Positions 16,859 through 26,143 of a DNA stretch of 64,000 nt are shown here, in pieces. The notes under the pieces are model-generated. The model was not told the origin of the DNA. It ran no database searches and saw only the letters and a program-made list of their open reading frames with translations. The stretch is from assembly GCF_001700435.1 (NCBI RefSeq), contig NZ_LYPC01000011.1:186001-250000 (forward strand), given 5' to 3'. The stretch is from Paenibacillus pectinilyticus. Its GTDB lineage: Bacteria; Bacillota; Bacilli; Paenibacillales; NBRC-103111. A program made the position numbers and the translations under genes. Each line of letters opens with the position of its first letter. Positions within the stretch are counted from its first letter, which is position 1.

Positions 16859-18001
16859 TTAATTCGGTATCTGCTGAAGAATCGGCAATCGCACGACGAA
16901 GGTCGTCATCTCGCCTGCCGGGCTTTCCGCGGCAATCGATCCATGATGCATATCCACGATTTTCTTCACAATGGATAATCCAAGTCCATTCCCGCCAGCC
17001 GTGCGATTCCTTGATTTATCCCCTTTATAGAATCGTTCGAAGATATGCGTCAAATCCTCTTCTTGGATGCTGGGGCCATTATTAGAAATGCGAACGACAG
17101 CCTCTTCGCCGTTGCTTACCACACGAACACGAATGATCCCGCCGGCAGGTACGAATTTCACAGCATTGTGGATCAAATTCGTCCAGACTTGGCTAAGTAA
17201 ATCCTCATCCGCCGTAATGGTTACGTGGTCTAACTCGATATCCATCTCTATATCTTTATCGACCCATTGGGGCTCACAAGCCAGGATATGATTCCTCAAC
17301 TGTTTATCCAGTCGATACGTCTTCGGCTCAAAGGGATGATGCTGTGATTCCAACGAAGTTAGCTTGAGCAAATTATCACTCAGCTTCGAAAGTCGTACAC
17401 TCTCGGTCTCGATGATGTTCAAATAATGTTTACGCTCCTCGGCCGATAGCTGATCATTCTGCAGCGCGCGGGAGAAACCGCTAATGGACGTCAACGGAGA
17501 TTGGATCTCATGCGATACGTTCGAAATGAACTCCTGTCTCATCTTCTCCAGCTGTCCAAGATCTGTGGCCATTTGGTTAATGGAATCCACCAGCTCTCCG
17601 AAGTAACCATTGCGAGGGTCATTTTTCACCGACACCGTGAAATCTCCTCTAGACATACTCCGAATCGCATTGACAAGACTTTTAAAGAAAATCATCTGGT
17701 GGCTTTGAATGAAATTACCGAGAATTGCCATCGTAATTCCCCACAAGAACATACCGCCAACACAATTGATCAATTGGACTACGACTTCTGAGGGACGCTT
17801 TCCCAAATATGCGTAGATATGCTGCGACCCATAGTAGGCGGCGAGCCAGTACACAATAAGGAGGATAATCACCCCTGTTCCGAACAAGACAGAGCCTACT
17901 TTCTGACGAAGGGTCATTTTACCAGAGCGACCATTCCGTTTCTGCCGCCATTCCTTGCGTTCACGTTTCTTTCTTCTTCTTTCCTCTCTGTGATGCGTCA
18001 C
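16859..18001 (-). CDS. Sensor histidine kinase
   Basis: A 380-residue membrane kinase. A very basic N-terminus (about 30 residues) precedes two transmembrane helices (about 36-57 and 76-98), a HAMP domain, the HisKA box with His164 (NVSHEIQSPLTS) and the ATP-binding domain with the N box (NLIHNAVKF), ISNNGPSI and GNGLGLSIVK. The extracytoplasmic loop is short. The GTG start overlaps the response-regulator stop codon (GTGA), so translation is coupled. The pair resembles intramembrane- or heme-sensing systems (HssS-like) but the stimulus is not shown. Confidence 0.9.
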   Translation of the reverse strand: MTHHREERRRKKRERKEWRQKRNGRSGKMTLRQKVGSVLFGTGVIILLIVYWLAAYYGSQHIYAYLGKRPSEVVVQLINCVGGMFLWGITMAILGNFIQSHQMIFFKSLVNAIRSMSRGDFTVSVKNDPRNGYFGELVDSINQMATDLGQLEKMRQEFISNVSHEIQSPLTSISGFSRALQNDQLSAEERKHYLNIIETESVRLSKLSDNLLKLTSLESQHHPFEPKTYRLDKQLRNHILACEPQWVDKDIEMDIELDHVTITADEDLLSQVWTNLIHNAVKFVPAGGIIRVRVVSNGEEAVVRISNNGPSIQEEDLTHIFERFYKGDKSRNRTAGGNGLGLSIVKKIVDMHHGSIAAESPAGEMTTFVVRLPILQQIPN

Positions 18002-18672
18002 CTCAGCACCTCCATTCGGTAGCCCAAGCCCCGAATGGTCGAGATGCGAAAAGCATGCTTTTCCTCAGGGAATCGTTCACGCAGCCGATTAATATGCACA
18101 TCGACGGTCCGCTCATTCCCTTCGTAGTCGAAGCCCCAGATCTGCTCGATGAGCTGATCGCGCGAGAACGTTTTGCCCGGATAGCTCGCGAGCTTGTAGA
18201 GCAGTTCAAATTCTTTGAGCGGCAGCGTGATGCCCTCGGAACCCGCGATGACTTCGTAGGTTTTGCGATTCATACTGAGATCGCCAGCCTGAACGATCTG
18301 AGAAGAGGCGATTTTATACCGCTTCAGCAGCGCTCTCACTCGCACCGCCAGCTCCACCGGTTCGAAAGGCTTGACGAGGTAATCGTCCGCGCCAAGCTCG
18401 AAGCCCTTGACCTTCTGAGACGTCTCCCCTTTGGCAGTGAGCATCAGTATAGGAAGTTCGTAATGCGCTCGGAGCTCTTCGCATAGCTCCCACCCATCCA
18501 TGTTCGGCATCATCACATCGAGGATAACCATATCCACTTGCACCGTTTGCAGCTTCTTAAGCGCTTCTAGACCGTCCGAAGCCTCAACGACATCGAAGCC
18601 CTCGTTCAACATAAATACGCGAACCAACTCACGAATATAAGGATCATCATCAACGATCATAATAGGTGCCAT
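17998..18672 (-). CDS. OmpR/PhoB-family response regulator
   Basis: A 224-residue regulator with a receiver domain (phospho-acceptor Asp52 in MVILDVMMPNMDG, Lys in YLVKPFEP) and a C-terminal winged helix ending in the typical RTVDVHINRLRERF and ISTIRGLGYRME. The stretch GFDYEGNERTVDVHI is like that of HssR of staphylococci and bacilli. No hrtAB-type transporter lies next to it, so a heme role is only a hint. It is the first gene of the pair, with GAGG before its ATG. It faces the conserved hypothetical gene at 18859 across 186 bp. Confidence 0.9.
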   Translation of the reverse strand: MAPIMIVDDDPYIRELVRVFMLNEGFDVVEASDGLEALKKLQTVQVDMVILDVMMPNMDGWELCEELRAHYELPILMLTAKGETSQKVKGFELGADDYLVKPFEPVELAVRVRALLKRYKIASSQIVQAGDLSMNRKTYEVIAGSEGITLPLKEFELLYKLASYPGKTFSRDQLIEQIWGFDYEGNERTVDVHINRLRERFPEEKHAFRISTIRGLGYRMEVLR

Positions 18673-18858
18673 TGTTTCTTCAGCCTCGCTTCTTTGAAGT
18701 CATGTACTTCCTGTTTTCGTATACTTGATAGCATAACCCCGCAATATAAACTGAATTTAAACCAAGTGCATTACCTGTGAATGAAAGTGCTTTATTTGGT
18801 AAAAACTTTATGATAAATTTGGGGAAAGAACCGATTCTTATGGGGGGATGTGGCCTGC

Positions 18859-19344
18859 ATGACAAATAACACATTGGCGGATTTCAACAAGCTGACGACT
18901 GCGGAAGCAGAGGCTTTGTATCAACGTGAAGTCCTTGCGGAAGGGTTCGCGGGGTTTAGACGTCTACTGGATAGCCTTACGGAGGCCATCAAAGCAGCGA
19001 GAGACACGGATATGGAAACGGTGGCGCATGCGGTCGCCAAAGCAAAGCGGCTTTTCCCAGAGCCTTTGGAATTCAGCCCGTCCTGGGAGAACATTTGGCC
19101 CGAACTCGAGTCAACGATTGCCGCGAAAACGCACATTTTCACCAACATCCCCCCGGGCGATCGCGTCGGCGAATGGCAGGTCATCATGGATAACCCGCTC
19201 GTTGTGCAAGAGGTTGTCTGCTACCCAGCCCTATCCTTCGAAGATGCCGCATACCTCTATGCGTACTTCAGGCCACAGTTGGAAAAGTCGGAATACATTC
19301 GCTTACAGAAAATCCAAACCGTGATTCAAGAAATCGGCGGTTAG
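18859..19344 (+). CDS. Hypothetical protein, helical, family not recognised
   Basis: A 161-residue soluble protein without signal peptide or membrane helix. The first 70 residues are predicted helical (LTTAEAEALYQREVLAEGFAG), the middle carries IFTNIPPGDRVGEWQVIMDNP and the end is rich in charged helices. I chose the ATG at 18859 because GGGGGG lies about 11 bp upstream; a GTG at 18850 is too close to it. It is divergent from the response regulator and convergent with the PadR gene, whose stop codon is only 2 bp away. I do not recognise the family and assign no function. Confidence 0.65.
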   Translation: MTNNTLADFNKLTTAEAEALYQREVLAEGFAGFRRLLDSLTEAIKAARDTDMETVAHAVAKAKRLFPEPLEFSPSWENIWPELESTIAAKTHIFTNIPPGDRVGEWQVIMDNPLVVQEVVCYPALSFEDAAYLYAYFRPQLEKSEYIRLQKIQTVIQEIGG

Positions 19345-19346
19345 TT

Positions 19347-19886
19347 TCACTTCAGTTTCTCCTTCATCCACTCACACCATATTAAATCCGTATCTACCTT
19401 CATTGTTGCTTTATGTACCAAAACATACATGCCAAATGCATCATCACCAATCTCTAATTGCGCGAGCGGTTTGTCACTTCCTTGTTGGAGCTTATCCATC
19501 AGGGAGCCGAACCGCTCTTTTTTCTTCCTATAATATACCTCTCTTACCGCAAGCATCTTCCTCGCCTGCTCTTTATCCACTAAACCGATGCAGTACACCT
19601 TCAAAGAGAGTTCATCCCTCGTCACAGGCTCATCGGTTGGTTCAGCAATCCATTCCCGCAAAGCTTCCTTTCCTTGCTCCGTGATCGAATAGACCTTCTT
19701 ATCCGGTTTATCGGATTGTGGAACATGTACGTAAGCAACATGCCCCTTCTGCTCCAGCAGTGCCAAAAGCGGGTAAATCTGACTATGTTTAGCAGACCAG
19801 AATGGCTGAATATGCAGCATGAGTTCGTAGCCGGAACGGGAATTTTTGGTTAAAAGGCTTAGTAGTCCATATGAAAGGGTATTCAT
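19347..19886 (-). CDS. PadR-family transcriptional regulator
   Basis: A 179-residue regulator with the PadR winged helix at the N-terminus (YGLLSLLTKNSRSGYELMLHIQPFW, then HSQIYPLLALLEQKGHV and YSITEQGKEALREWI) and the helical Vir_act_alpha_C dimerisation domain behind it. It is divergent from the MFS exporter at 20003. The shared region carries an ATGT-N8-ACAT dyad, the usual PadR target. The likely role is ligand-relieved repression of the exporter and of itself. Confidence 0.92.
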   Translation of the reverse strand: MNTLSYGLLSLLTKNSRSGYELMLHIQPFWSAKHSQIYPLLALLEQKGHVAYVHVPQSDKPDKKVYSITEQGKEALREWIAEPTDEPVTRDELSLKVYCIGLVDKEQARKMLAVREVYYRKKKERFGSLMDKLQQGSDKPLAQLEIGDDAFGMYVLVHKATMKVDTDLIWCEWMKEKLK

Positions 19887-19900
19887 CGCCGCTCCTTATC

Positions 19901-19939
19901 TATGTCATTATTGACATATAAATATATCGGTAGTATGAT
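19901..19939 (+). promoter_or_regulatory. PadR operator overlapping the exporter promoter
   Basis: TATGTCATTATTGACATA (19901-19918) is an 18-bp dyad of the ATGT-N8-ACAT form. Its right half includes the -35 TTGACA (19911-19916), which is followed after 17 bp by TATGAT (19934-19939) on the plus strand. Bound repressor would therefore block the -35 box of the exporter gene. Confidence 0.75.
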
Positions 19940-20002
19940 GATTTTCATTCAAATTATAGAGAATTCTATTGTCAAGTTCAATGGATAGAGCGGAGGATTA
20001 TT

Positions 20003-21505
20003 TTGAGCAATACAAGTAAAGATGAATTAAAGCAGGTGCGGTTCTGGCCGATTATGATCGCCATCTTCTTCGGATCATTCGTTTCGATCTTAAGTATGAG
20101 TACGATCAATATCGCAATCCCGATTCTAAGTGAGCATTTCCATTCCGATTTGAGCAAAATCCAATGGACGATTACCGGATTCATGCTCGCCAGCGGTACG
20201 ATTGCCCCGATTACCGGATATTTCGGTGAGAAATTCAGTTACAAGCGTTTATATGTAATAGCACTTATCGGTTTTACTGTATTTTCCTTGTTATGCGCAC
20301 TCTCTTGGGATGCTTCATCCCTCATTGTTTTCCGGATTCTGCAAGGGGCTTTCAGTGGTCTGATTATGCCTGCTACAATGACCATTGTGTATCAAGTTAT
20401 TCCTCGTGAGAAACAACCTATTGCCATTTCCCTATGGTCTTTGTCTGCCATGATGGCTCCTGCCTTCGGACCGACGCTTAGCGGCTGGTTGCTGCAAAAT
20501 TGGAGCTGGCACTGGTTGTTCCTTTTAAACGTACCTGTCGGCGTTATCGCTGTTATTCTTGTTATGAAACTAATCCCGTATTATCGTCTTTCCGTTCCTA
20601 AAAAATTCGATTTACTCGGCTTAGTAACCGTAGTTACATCCAGTCTTGCCCTCCTTGTTGGCTTCTCGCAAGGTCACGCTTGGGGATGGACATCCGGCCG
20701 CACCCTCGGGTTGTTCGCAGCTGGTCTAGCCATTCTTGCCATCTTCATCTGGAGAGAGCTTAAGGCTGATTCACCACTACTTAACATTCGTGTTATGAAA
20801 AATGCACGCTACACCCTGTCACTCTTAATCTCGAGTATCGTTACGATGAGCTTGTACTCCGGTACCTTCTTGACGCCGATTTTCCTGCAAAATATTCAAC
20901 ATGTCACACCTCTCGATACAGGATTGATCCTGTTGCCTGCTTCCCTTGTCATGGCACTCTGTATGCCACTGGTAGGTAAGCTTTATACGATTGTCGGGCC
21001 ACGCGTTTTGATCTTTACCGGGATCACCTTGATTGGCGTCGGGACGCTTACCCTTAGCTGGTTGAGTACTGACGTTTCACGCACTTATATCGTATTCTGG
21101 ATGATCGTTCGTAACATTGGGATTGCTTGTGCCATGATGCCATCCAGTAATGCTGCAATGGAGCAAATCCCGAGAACGTTGACGGGTCATGCAACTTCGA
21201 TTAATAACTGGGTCCGTAACGTATTCGGTTCCTTGGCCATTGCCCTATTCACTTCCGTGTTATCCTCCAAAACTGCCACACACAGCAAGGAATTAGTTCT
21301 TGGCGGTATGACGGACAAACTGCAAATTGGTTCACATGCCTTTACGATGGGTGTCAATGATGTTTACTTATTAGCTACGTGTATTTCACTTGTTGCGTTG
21401 CCGATTTCTTTGTTTATTCGTAAAAATGTCGTTACACCTGACAAAACAGCAGCACCAACGACAACACCTGCGCCTGCTGTCGCAGCAACAAGCACAAAAG
21501 CATAA
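20003..21505 (+). CDS. DHA2-family MFS multidrug exporter (EmrB/QacA type)
   Basis: A 500-residue protein with about 14 transmembrane helices, proton-antiport motif regions (TGYFGEKFSYKRLY for motif A and the GP-rich motif C in SAMMAPAFGPTLSGWLLQNWSW), and the IQWTITGFMLASG opening of the EmrB/QacA subfamily. The start is TTG with GGAGGA 5 bp upstream. The C-terminus carries a 30-residue Thr/Ala/Pro-rich tail. It is divergent from and probably repressed by the PadR protein. The exported drugs are unknown. Confidence 0.9.
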   Translation: MSNTSKDELKQVRFWPIMIAIFFGSFVSILSMSTINIAIPILSEHFHSDLSKIQWTITGFMLASGTIAPITGYFGEKFSYKRLYVIALIGFTVFSLLCALSWDASSLIVFRILQGAFSGLIMPATMTIVYQVIPREKQPIAISLWSLSAMMAPAFGPTLSGWLLQNWSWHWLFLLNVPVGVIAVILVMKLIPYYRLSVPKKFDLLGLVTVVTSSLALLVGFSQGHAWGWTSGRTLGLFAAGLAILAIFIWRELKADSPLLNIRVMKNARYTLSLLISSIVTMSLYSGTFLTPIFLQNIQHVTPLDTGLILLPASLVMALCMPLVGKLYTIVGPRVLIFTGITLIGVGTLTLSWLSTDVSRTYIVFWMIVRNIGIACAMMPSSNAAMEQIPRTLTGHATSINNWVRNVFGSLAIALFTSVLSSKTATHSKELVLGGMTDKLQIGSHAFTMGVNDVYLLATCISLVALPISLFIRKNVVTPDKTAAPTTTPAPAVAATSTKA

Positions 21506-21542
21506 ACAACTCCGCCTTCCTACTAGGGAGCGCAGCATAAAG

Positions 21543-21584
21543 AACCCCAGTCTGATGTGTAAACACGCATCCGGCTGGGGTTTT
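21543..21584 (+). terminator. Terminator after the MFS exporter
   Basis: AACCCCAG and CTGGGGTT arms, with an inner GATGTGT/ACGCATC stem around AAAC, are followed by TTTTCG. It also lies at the 3' side of the convergent oxidoreductase gene. Confidence 0.8.
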
Positions 21585-21602
21585 CGTTGATTAGGGACTT
21601 GT

Positions 21603-22580
21603 CTAGGCCCGGTAAAAATCGCGCAGCAGCTCGTCCATGACGCGATTCGTCCGCGCGGCCGATATGCCTGTGCTCGGGCATCGCCCAAGGCCACTGAGAT
21701 CGTCTACCATCGTCTGTATCAGCGGTTGCTGGACGTGTGGCGGATTCGGAATCTCCACCTCTTCTACGGTGCCGTCAGCGCTTTCTATGCGAAGATCCCC
21801 GCTGAAGGTGGAGAAAGAAAGCTTGCCGCGGCTGCCGACAATTTCATTCAGGTCCAGGTGCTTGTGGGAGCTGAAGCTCCATACGCCTGTCCCCATCACA
21901 CCGGATTCGAACGCATAACTCGTCGTTACGATATCTTCTACCTTCTGCTGACCGGATTGGTTGCTTGCGAAACCTTTGACTTCACCGATCGGTCCAAGTA
22001 AAAAGTCGAGAACATCCAGCGCGTGACTCGCCAAATCCACGAATAAGCCGCCGCCAGACAACTCTGGTTGAATGCGCCAAGGCTCTAGCCCGTCTTGATA
22101 GGCTCTCATTGGCTGCGTGTAAGTCGACTGAACAAAACGCACATCACCAATGACGCCGCTATCTAGCAGGCGCTTGATTTCGACGAACTTAGGAAGCCCT
22201 CTGCGATAATAGGCCACAAACAAGGGAACACCCGCTTCTTCACAAGCCGCGATCATCTCTTGGCACTCTGCGTGATTGCGAGCCATCGGTTTTTCCACGT
22301 AGACGGGCTTGCCGGCCTTTGCAGCCAGCAATGTATATTCGCGATGGAAACCTGGCGGTGTTGCGACATAGATCGCGTTTACATCTGGATCATTCACCAG
22401 CGCTTCCGCATCATCATACCACTTTGCGACACCGTGTCTGCGCGCATAATCCTCTGCCAGCGCCCCATTGCGGCGCATCACCGCGACTAGCTCCGAGCCT
22501 TCTGCCTTCTGCAAGGCGGGACCGCTTTTGACCTCCGTCACATCGCCGCAGCCGATAATTCCCCAACGTACCTTTTCCAT
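21603..22580 (-). CDS. Gfo/Idh/MocA-family oxidoreductase
   Basis: A 325-residue NAD(P)-dependent dehydrogenase. The N-terminal Rossmann fold has GIIGCGDVTE, and the family's EKP motif (VYVEKPMARN) and a catalytic-type His in FVDLASHALDVLDFLLG are present. Such enzymes oxidise sugars, inositols or biliverdin; the substrate is not readable here. I chose the ATG at 22580, preceded by AAGGAGG; a longer frame from 22682 adds 34 residues unlike the family. Monocistronic and divergent from the PaiB-like gene. Confidence 0.9.
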   Translation of the reverse strand: MEKVRWGIIGCGDVTEVKSGPALQKAEGSELVAVMRRNGALAEDYARRHGVAKWYDDAEALVNDPDVNAIYVATPPGFHREYTLLAAKAGKPVYVEKPMARNHAECQEMIAACEEAGVPLFVAYYRRGLPKFVEIKRLLDSGVIGDVRFVQSTYTQPMRAYQDGLEPWRIQPELSGGGLFVDLASHALDVLDFLLGPIGEVKGFASNQSGQQKVEDIVTTSYAFESGVMGTGVWSFSSHKHLDLNEIVGSRGKLSFSTFSGDLRIESADGTVEEVEIPNPPHVQQPLIQTMVDDLSGLGRCPSTGISAARTNRVMDELLRDFYRA

Positions 22581-22701
22581 ATCTGAAGCCTCCTTATTGA
22601 TATTGAAGTTAGTTACGTATTCGACGCCCGTAGTCGCTCCTCCTCCGCCCGCAAAGTTTAACCCCGCAGGTGGTCCATTCAAATCAACCTAAATTGGCAC
22701 T

Positions 22702-22729
22702 TTGTATGTACCATATGGATTGCTATACT
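22702..22729 (+). promoter_or_regulatory. Promoter of the PaiB-like gene
   Basis: TTGTAT (22702-22707) and TATACT (22724-22729) are separated by 16 bp, about 30 bp ahead of the start codon. Confidence 0.5.
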
Positions 22730-22760
22730 ATTCCTCAAAAAGGAAAAGCAGGTGGAAACC

Positions 22761-23366
22761 ATGTATGTTCCCTCCCATTTCAAAATCGATGACCTTACCA
22801 GGCTATATGCGTTAATAGATGCGCATAGCTTCGCTACGGTCATTTCGCAGGTTCAAGGACATCCTTTCGCGACGCATATTCCCTTGCTGCTCGATCCGGC
22901 GACTCACATCTTATACGGGCATTTTGCCCGCCCCAACCCGCAATGGCAGGAAATCGAAGACCAAGAGACCCTTGTCATTTTCCAAGGTCATCATGGTTAT
23001 ATCTCGCCTTCTTGGTACGGCACAGCCTCCGCGGTTCCAACTTGGAACTATACGGCCGTTCATGTTTATGGCAAAGCACAACTCATGCAAGAGGAAGAGG
23101 AGGTACTGCACGTACTGCAACAGTTAACACGCAAATACGAAGAATCCAACAGCCCGTACAACCTAGACGCGGTTGACCCAGCGTATCTAGCTGGCTTGAG
23201 CAAAGGAATCCAGGGCTTCAAGCTCCCCATTGCGCGCATCGAAGGGAAGGCTAAGCTGAGCCAGAATCACCCGATCGAGCGGCAGGAACGCATTGTTGCG
23301 GCGTTGGAACAGAAAGGCTGTGCCGAGCGAGAAATCGCTGCATGGATGAGGGAGAATCTCAAGTAA
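22761..23366 (+). CDS. PaiB-family FMN-binding protein
   Basis: A 201-residue protein of the PaiB/FMN-binding negative regulator family, with a split-barrel flavin fold. Family landmarks are [11 protein letters not shown] at the start, [32 protein letters not shown] and [12 protein letters not shown]. PaiB is linked to repression of sporulation and protease genes in Bacillus subtilis, but no paiA acetyltransferase gene is adjacent here. The ATG at 22761 follows AGGTGG; a GTG at 22752 overlaps that site and is less likely. Convergent with the BmrA-like gene. Confidence 0.88.
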   Translation: MYVPSHFKIDDLTRLYALIDAHSFATVISQVQGHPFATHIPLLLDPATHILYGHFARPNPQWQEIEDQETLVIFQGHHGYISPSWYGTASAVPTWNYTAVHVYGKAQLMQEEEEVLHVLQQLTRKYEESNSPYNLDAVDPAYLAGLSKGIQGFKLPIARIEGKAKLSQNHPIERQERIVAALEQKGCAEREIAAWMRENLK

Positions 23367-23410
23367 TTGCGCCACCAGTGACGAACCTGCCTGTCTCCTT
23401 AAGAGCACAA

Positions 23411-23455
23411 AAATGCCCCTATCACCCATATACCATGGGGATAGAGGCATTTTTT
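23411..23455. terminator. Bidirectional terminator
   Basis: AAATGCC and GGCATTT outer arms with CTAT/ATAG and CCC/GGG inner pairs. T-runs follow on both strands, so it can end both the PaiB-like gene and the convergent exporter gene. Confidence 0.8.
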
Positions 23456-23456
23456 A

Positions 23457-25289
23457 TTAGGAATGAACTTGCTCCGCTGCTACGGGCACAGTCTCCGACT
23501 TCACCGGTGAATGCTCCGCCACTAGCTGCTCTTGAATCTGCAGCTGCTGCGTGGCAAATTCACGATACATCTCGTGAGACTCGATGAGCTCTTGATGCGT
23601 GCCGCGGCCTGTAACGACGCCCTTGTCGAGGAAGATAATCTGATCGGCGTCCACGACCGTGGACAAGCGATGCGCAATAACTAGTGTCGTGCGGCCTTGC
23701 ATCAAATTCTGCAGAGCTTGTTGCACAACTACCTCGGACTTGCTGTCCAAGCTAGAAGTAGCTTCATCCAACATGAGAATCTTCGGATCACGAAGCAGTG
23801 CTCTCGCGATTGCAATCCGTTGGCGTTGGCCACCAGAGAGCTTAATGCCGCGTTCACCGACCTCTGTGTCATATTGCTGCGGTAGATCATCAATGAAGGC
23901 ATCTGCATAAGCCATCTTGGATGCACGTTTCAGCTGCTCATCCGTCACCTCATGCTGCAAGCCATAACAGATATTATCGCGAATTGTCCCGACAATGAGC
24001 GGACTTTCCTGCGAAACATAGCCGATTTGGCTGCGCCACGAAACGAGTGAGTACTGCCCAATGCTCTCCTTACCGAGCGTGATATTCCCTTCCTGCTGTG
24101 TGTAAAACCGCTCCAGCAAGGAGAACATCGTTGTCTTCCCGCTTCCGCTCGGCCCTACAATCGCCGTGACCTTACCTGCTTCCATTGTGAAGCTGACATC
24201 TTTCAATATCGTATCGTCTTCTTTATATCCAAAGGATACGTTCTCGAAGTGCAGGGACTGGGAAGCATCTGTTACCGGTACACCTGCATGTGGGTCCTCT
24301 TCCTCGTGATCCAATACCTTAAGGATTGTATCTGTCGCCCCCATCGCTTTCTGAGCCTGCGTGAAGAATTGCGTGATTTGTGTAATCGGCATGACAATTT
24401 GGAACAAATAGAGCATGAATGCTACGAGCTGACCGGCTGAGATCGCGCCTGACGCGACACGCGTCCCGCCATAGCCGAACAGCACGACAAACAGCATTAG
24501 CATCACAAACATAATCAGCGGCGACATGAGCGCTTGGATACGGCCTTCTTTGAGTCCGAATTTAAATAGTCTCTGGATCCCTTCGCTGCCTTCCTTGTAC
24601 TCCACAGGCTCTGCATTTGCCGCTTTCACCAAACGGATTTCGGAAAGCACACGATTCAATACAGAAGTGAAGCTGGCTGTCTCGGCTTGCATGCCTTTAG
24701 AGATTTTGTACATTTGCATACCGAGTGGAAAAAGAATAAGAAAAGCGATCGGGAAAATGCTGAACATGATCAACGTCATTTTCCAATCCATATAGAGCAG
24801 CACGACGATCGATCCGATAATCGAAATCATACCTGTAATAAAGCCGGCCATATGCTCGGCAATTAATCCTTTGATAATAGCGGTGTCATTCGTCATCCGG
24901 GAGATCGTGTCGCCCGTTTGATGATTATCATAATAACGAACTGGCAGCACAAGCAGCTTTTTCCAAAGACGATCCCTGATTCCAGCTACAACCCGCTGTC
25001 CTGAATAGTTAAGTAAGTAAGTGGCGACACCGGAAGCCACGGCTGAAGCGATGAACGCAGCGCCCATCCCGCTAATTTGCCACCAATTTAGTGAGGATAT
25101 CGAGAAGTTATCGACCACATTTTTCGTAAACATTGGAATGACTAAGCTGACTAATGTACCAATTACACTCAACACTAAGGCGATAGTCAGTATGAGCTTG
25201 GGAGGATTCGCCCCTGTTAATAAGCGAAGAAACCCTCGCCAGTCATTTTTTTGTTTTGGATTTTCTGATTTTGTTCTTGTTTGTGCCAT
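23457..25289 (-). CDS. bmrA: ABC multidrug half-transporter, BmrA-like
   Basis: A 610-residue exporter with a six-helix transmembrane domain (about residues 30-320) fused to an ATPase domain. Walker A is GPSGSGKTTMFSLLERFY, the Q loop is in IGYVSQESPL, the signature is KLSGGQRQRIAIARALL, Walker B is ILMLDEATSSLD and the H loop is VIAHRLSTV. The wording of these regions (NICYGL, DTEVGERGIKLSGGQ, VVDADQIIFLDKG) follows Bacillus BmrA (YvcC), a homodimeric drug exporter. AAAGGAG lies ahead of the ATG. Monocistronic with its own terminator. Confidence 0.85.
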   Translation of the reverse strand: MAQTRTKSENPKQKNDWRGFLRLLTGANPPKLILTIALVLSVIGTLVSLVIPMFTKNVVDNFSISSLNWWQISGMGAAFIASAVASGVATYLLNYSGQRVVAGIRDRLWKKLLVLPVRYYDNHQTGDTISRMTNDTAIIKGLIAEHMAGFITGMISIIGSIVVLLYMDWKMTLIMFSIFPIAFLILFPLGMQMYKISKGMQAETASFTSVLNRVLSEIRLVKAANAEPVEYKEGSEGIQRLFKFGLKEGRIQALMSPLIMFVMLMLFVVLFGYGGTRVASGAISAGQLVAFMLYLFQIVMPITQITQFFTQAQKAMGATDTILKVLDHEEEDPHAGVPVTDASQSLHFENVSFGYKEDDTILKDVSFTMEAGKVTAIVGPSGSGKTTMFSLLERFYTQQEGNITLGKESIGQYSLVSWRSQIGYVSQESPLIVGTIRDNICYGLQHEVTDEQLKRASKMAYADAFIDDLPQQYDTEVGERGIKLSGGQRQRIAIARALLRDPKILMLDEATSSLDSKSEVVVQQALQNLMQGRTTLVIAHRLSTVVDADQIIFLDKGVVTGRGTHQELIESHEMYREFATQQLQIQEQLVAEHSPVKSETVPVAAEQVHS

Positions 25290-25445
25290 CTATCTCTACT
25301 CCTTTACCCGATCGGATATGAATCTGTTCTTTACGATGGTTTCTCTCTAACACTTGTTTAGATCATACTCCCCTATTTTAAACAGAATATAAACAAGGTC
25401 GAATCGGTCCGAGGGCGGAATAGATGTATAGCGCAAAACCCCAAA

Positions 25446-25492
25446 TAAAAAAGCTCCCTCATGTAAGCCGCGCGGCCTCTCACGAAGGAACT
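25446..25492 (-). terminator. Terminator after the VOC-family gene
   Basis: On the minus strand a 12-bp stem including G-U pairs (25492-25481 with 25463-25452) and an inner GCCGCGCGGC are followed by TTTTTTATTT. It lies 12 bp after the VOC gene's stop codon. Confidence 0.75.
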
Positions 25493-25503
25493 CTATGTAC
25501 AAC

Positions 25504-25899
25504 CTATGATTCCGTCGCCACCTGCCACATGACACCGTAACGATCTCTCACCCGCCCAAGCATCGTTCCCCAGAACATACGCTCAAAGGGCATTATAATA
25601 TCACCGTCTAGAGCTAATCCTTCGAAAATCTTGCCCGCTTCCTCTTCATCTTTGAAAGAGAGCGCCAAATCCATACCGGTGCCCCGATCATGGGCATCTG
25701 CCGCAGCGTCTGCCATAAAGAATCGTAGACCTAGCGCTTGCAGCTCAAGGTGCATGACCAAGTGCTTCTTAGACTCCTCCATACCCGGTAGATCGCCATA
25801 GGATTGTATGCTTACAATTTCCCCACCGAATACGTTCACGTAGAAATCTGCGTGCTTTCTTGCATCATGGCTATAAATATAAGGAGATAAATTGGCCAT
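25504..25899 (-). CDS. VOC-family protein, PhnB/glyoxalase-like
   Basis: A 131-residue vicinal-oxygen-chelate protein of the PhnB (YjdN) group: it opens LSPYIYSHDARKHADFYVNVFGGE, has HLVMHLELQALG and GMDLALSF, and ends WGTMLGRVRDRYGVMWQV. These proteins resemble glyoxalase or bleomycin-binding folds; most have no known substrate. It lies upstream of the BmrA-like gene on the same strand but its own terminator separates them. The 244 bp above its start (to 26143) show no recognisable gene. Confidence 0.85.
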   Translation of the reverse strand: MANLSPYIYSHDARKHADFYVNVFGGEIVSIQSYGDLPGMEESKKHLVMHLELQALGLRFFMADAAADAHDRGTGMDLALSFKDEEEAGKIFEGLALDGDIIMPFERMFWGTMLGRVRDRYGVMWQVATES

Positions 25900-26143
25900 T
25901 GCGATTTTCCATCCCTTCTTTACAAAAACGCCTTCATGACACTAATCATAAGTAGGCAACTATATTGATCCGCTTTTAACACTCATTCTATACACGAATT
26001 GCATTGTCCTGCTTATCGACTTCTCCATCGATGATACCATTCTTTTGGCTGGAAGAATCGACCCATTTCGCTATCTGAGATTTGGCAGGGCATGGTAAAA
26101 TAGGACGCATTAGCCCCTCTATTATACGTAAGGAGTGAATACG

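Noticed and set aside
17998-18672. Assignment of the two-component system as HssRS
   Set aside because: The regulator resembles HssR in its DNA-binding domain, but no hrtAB transporter lies next to it, so the name is not given.
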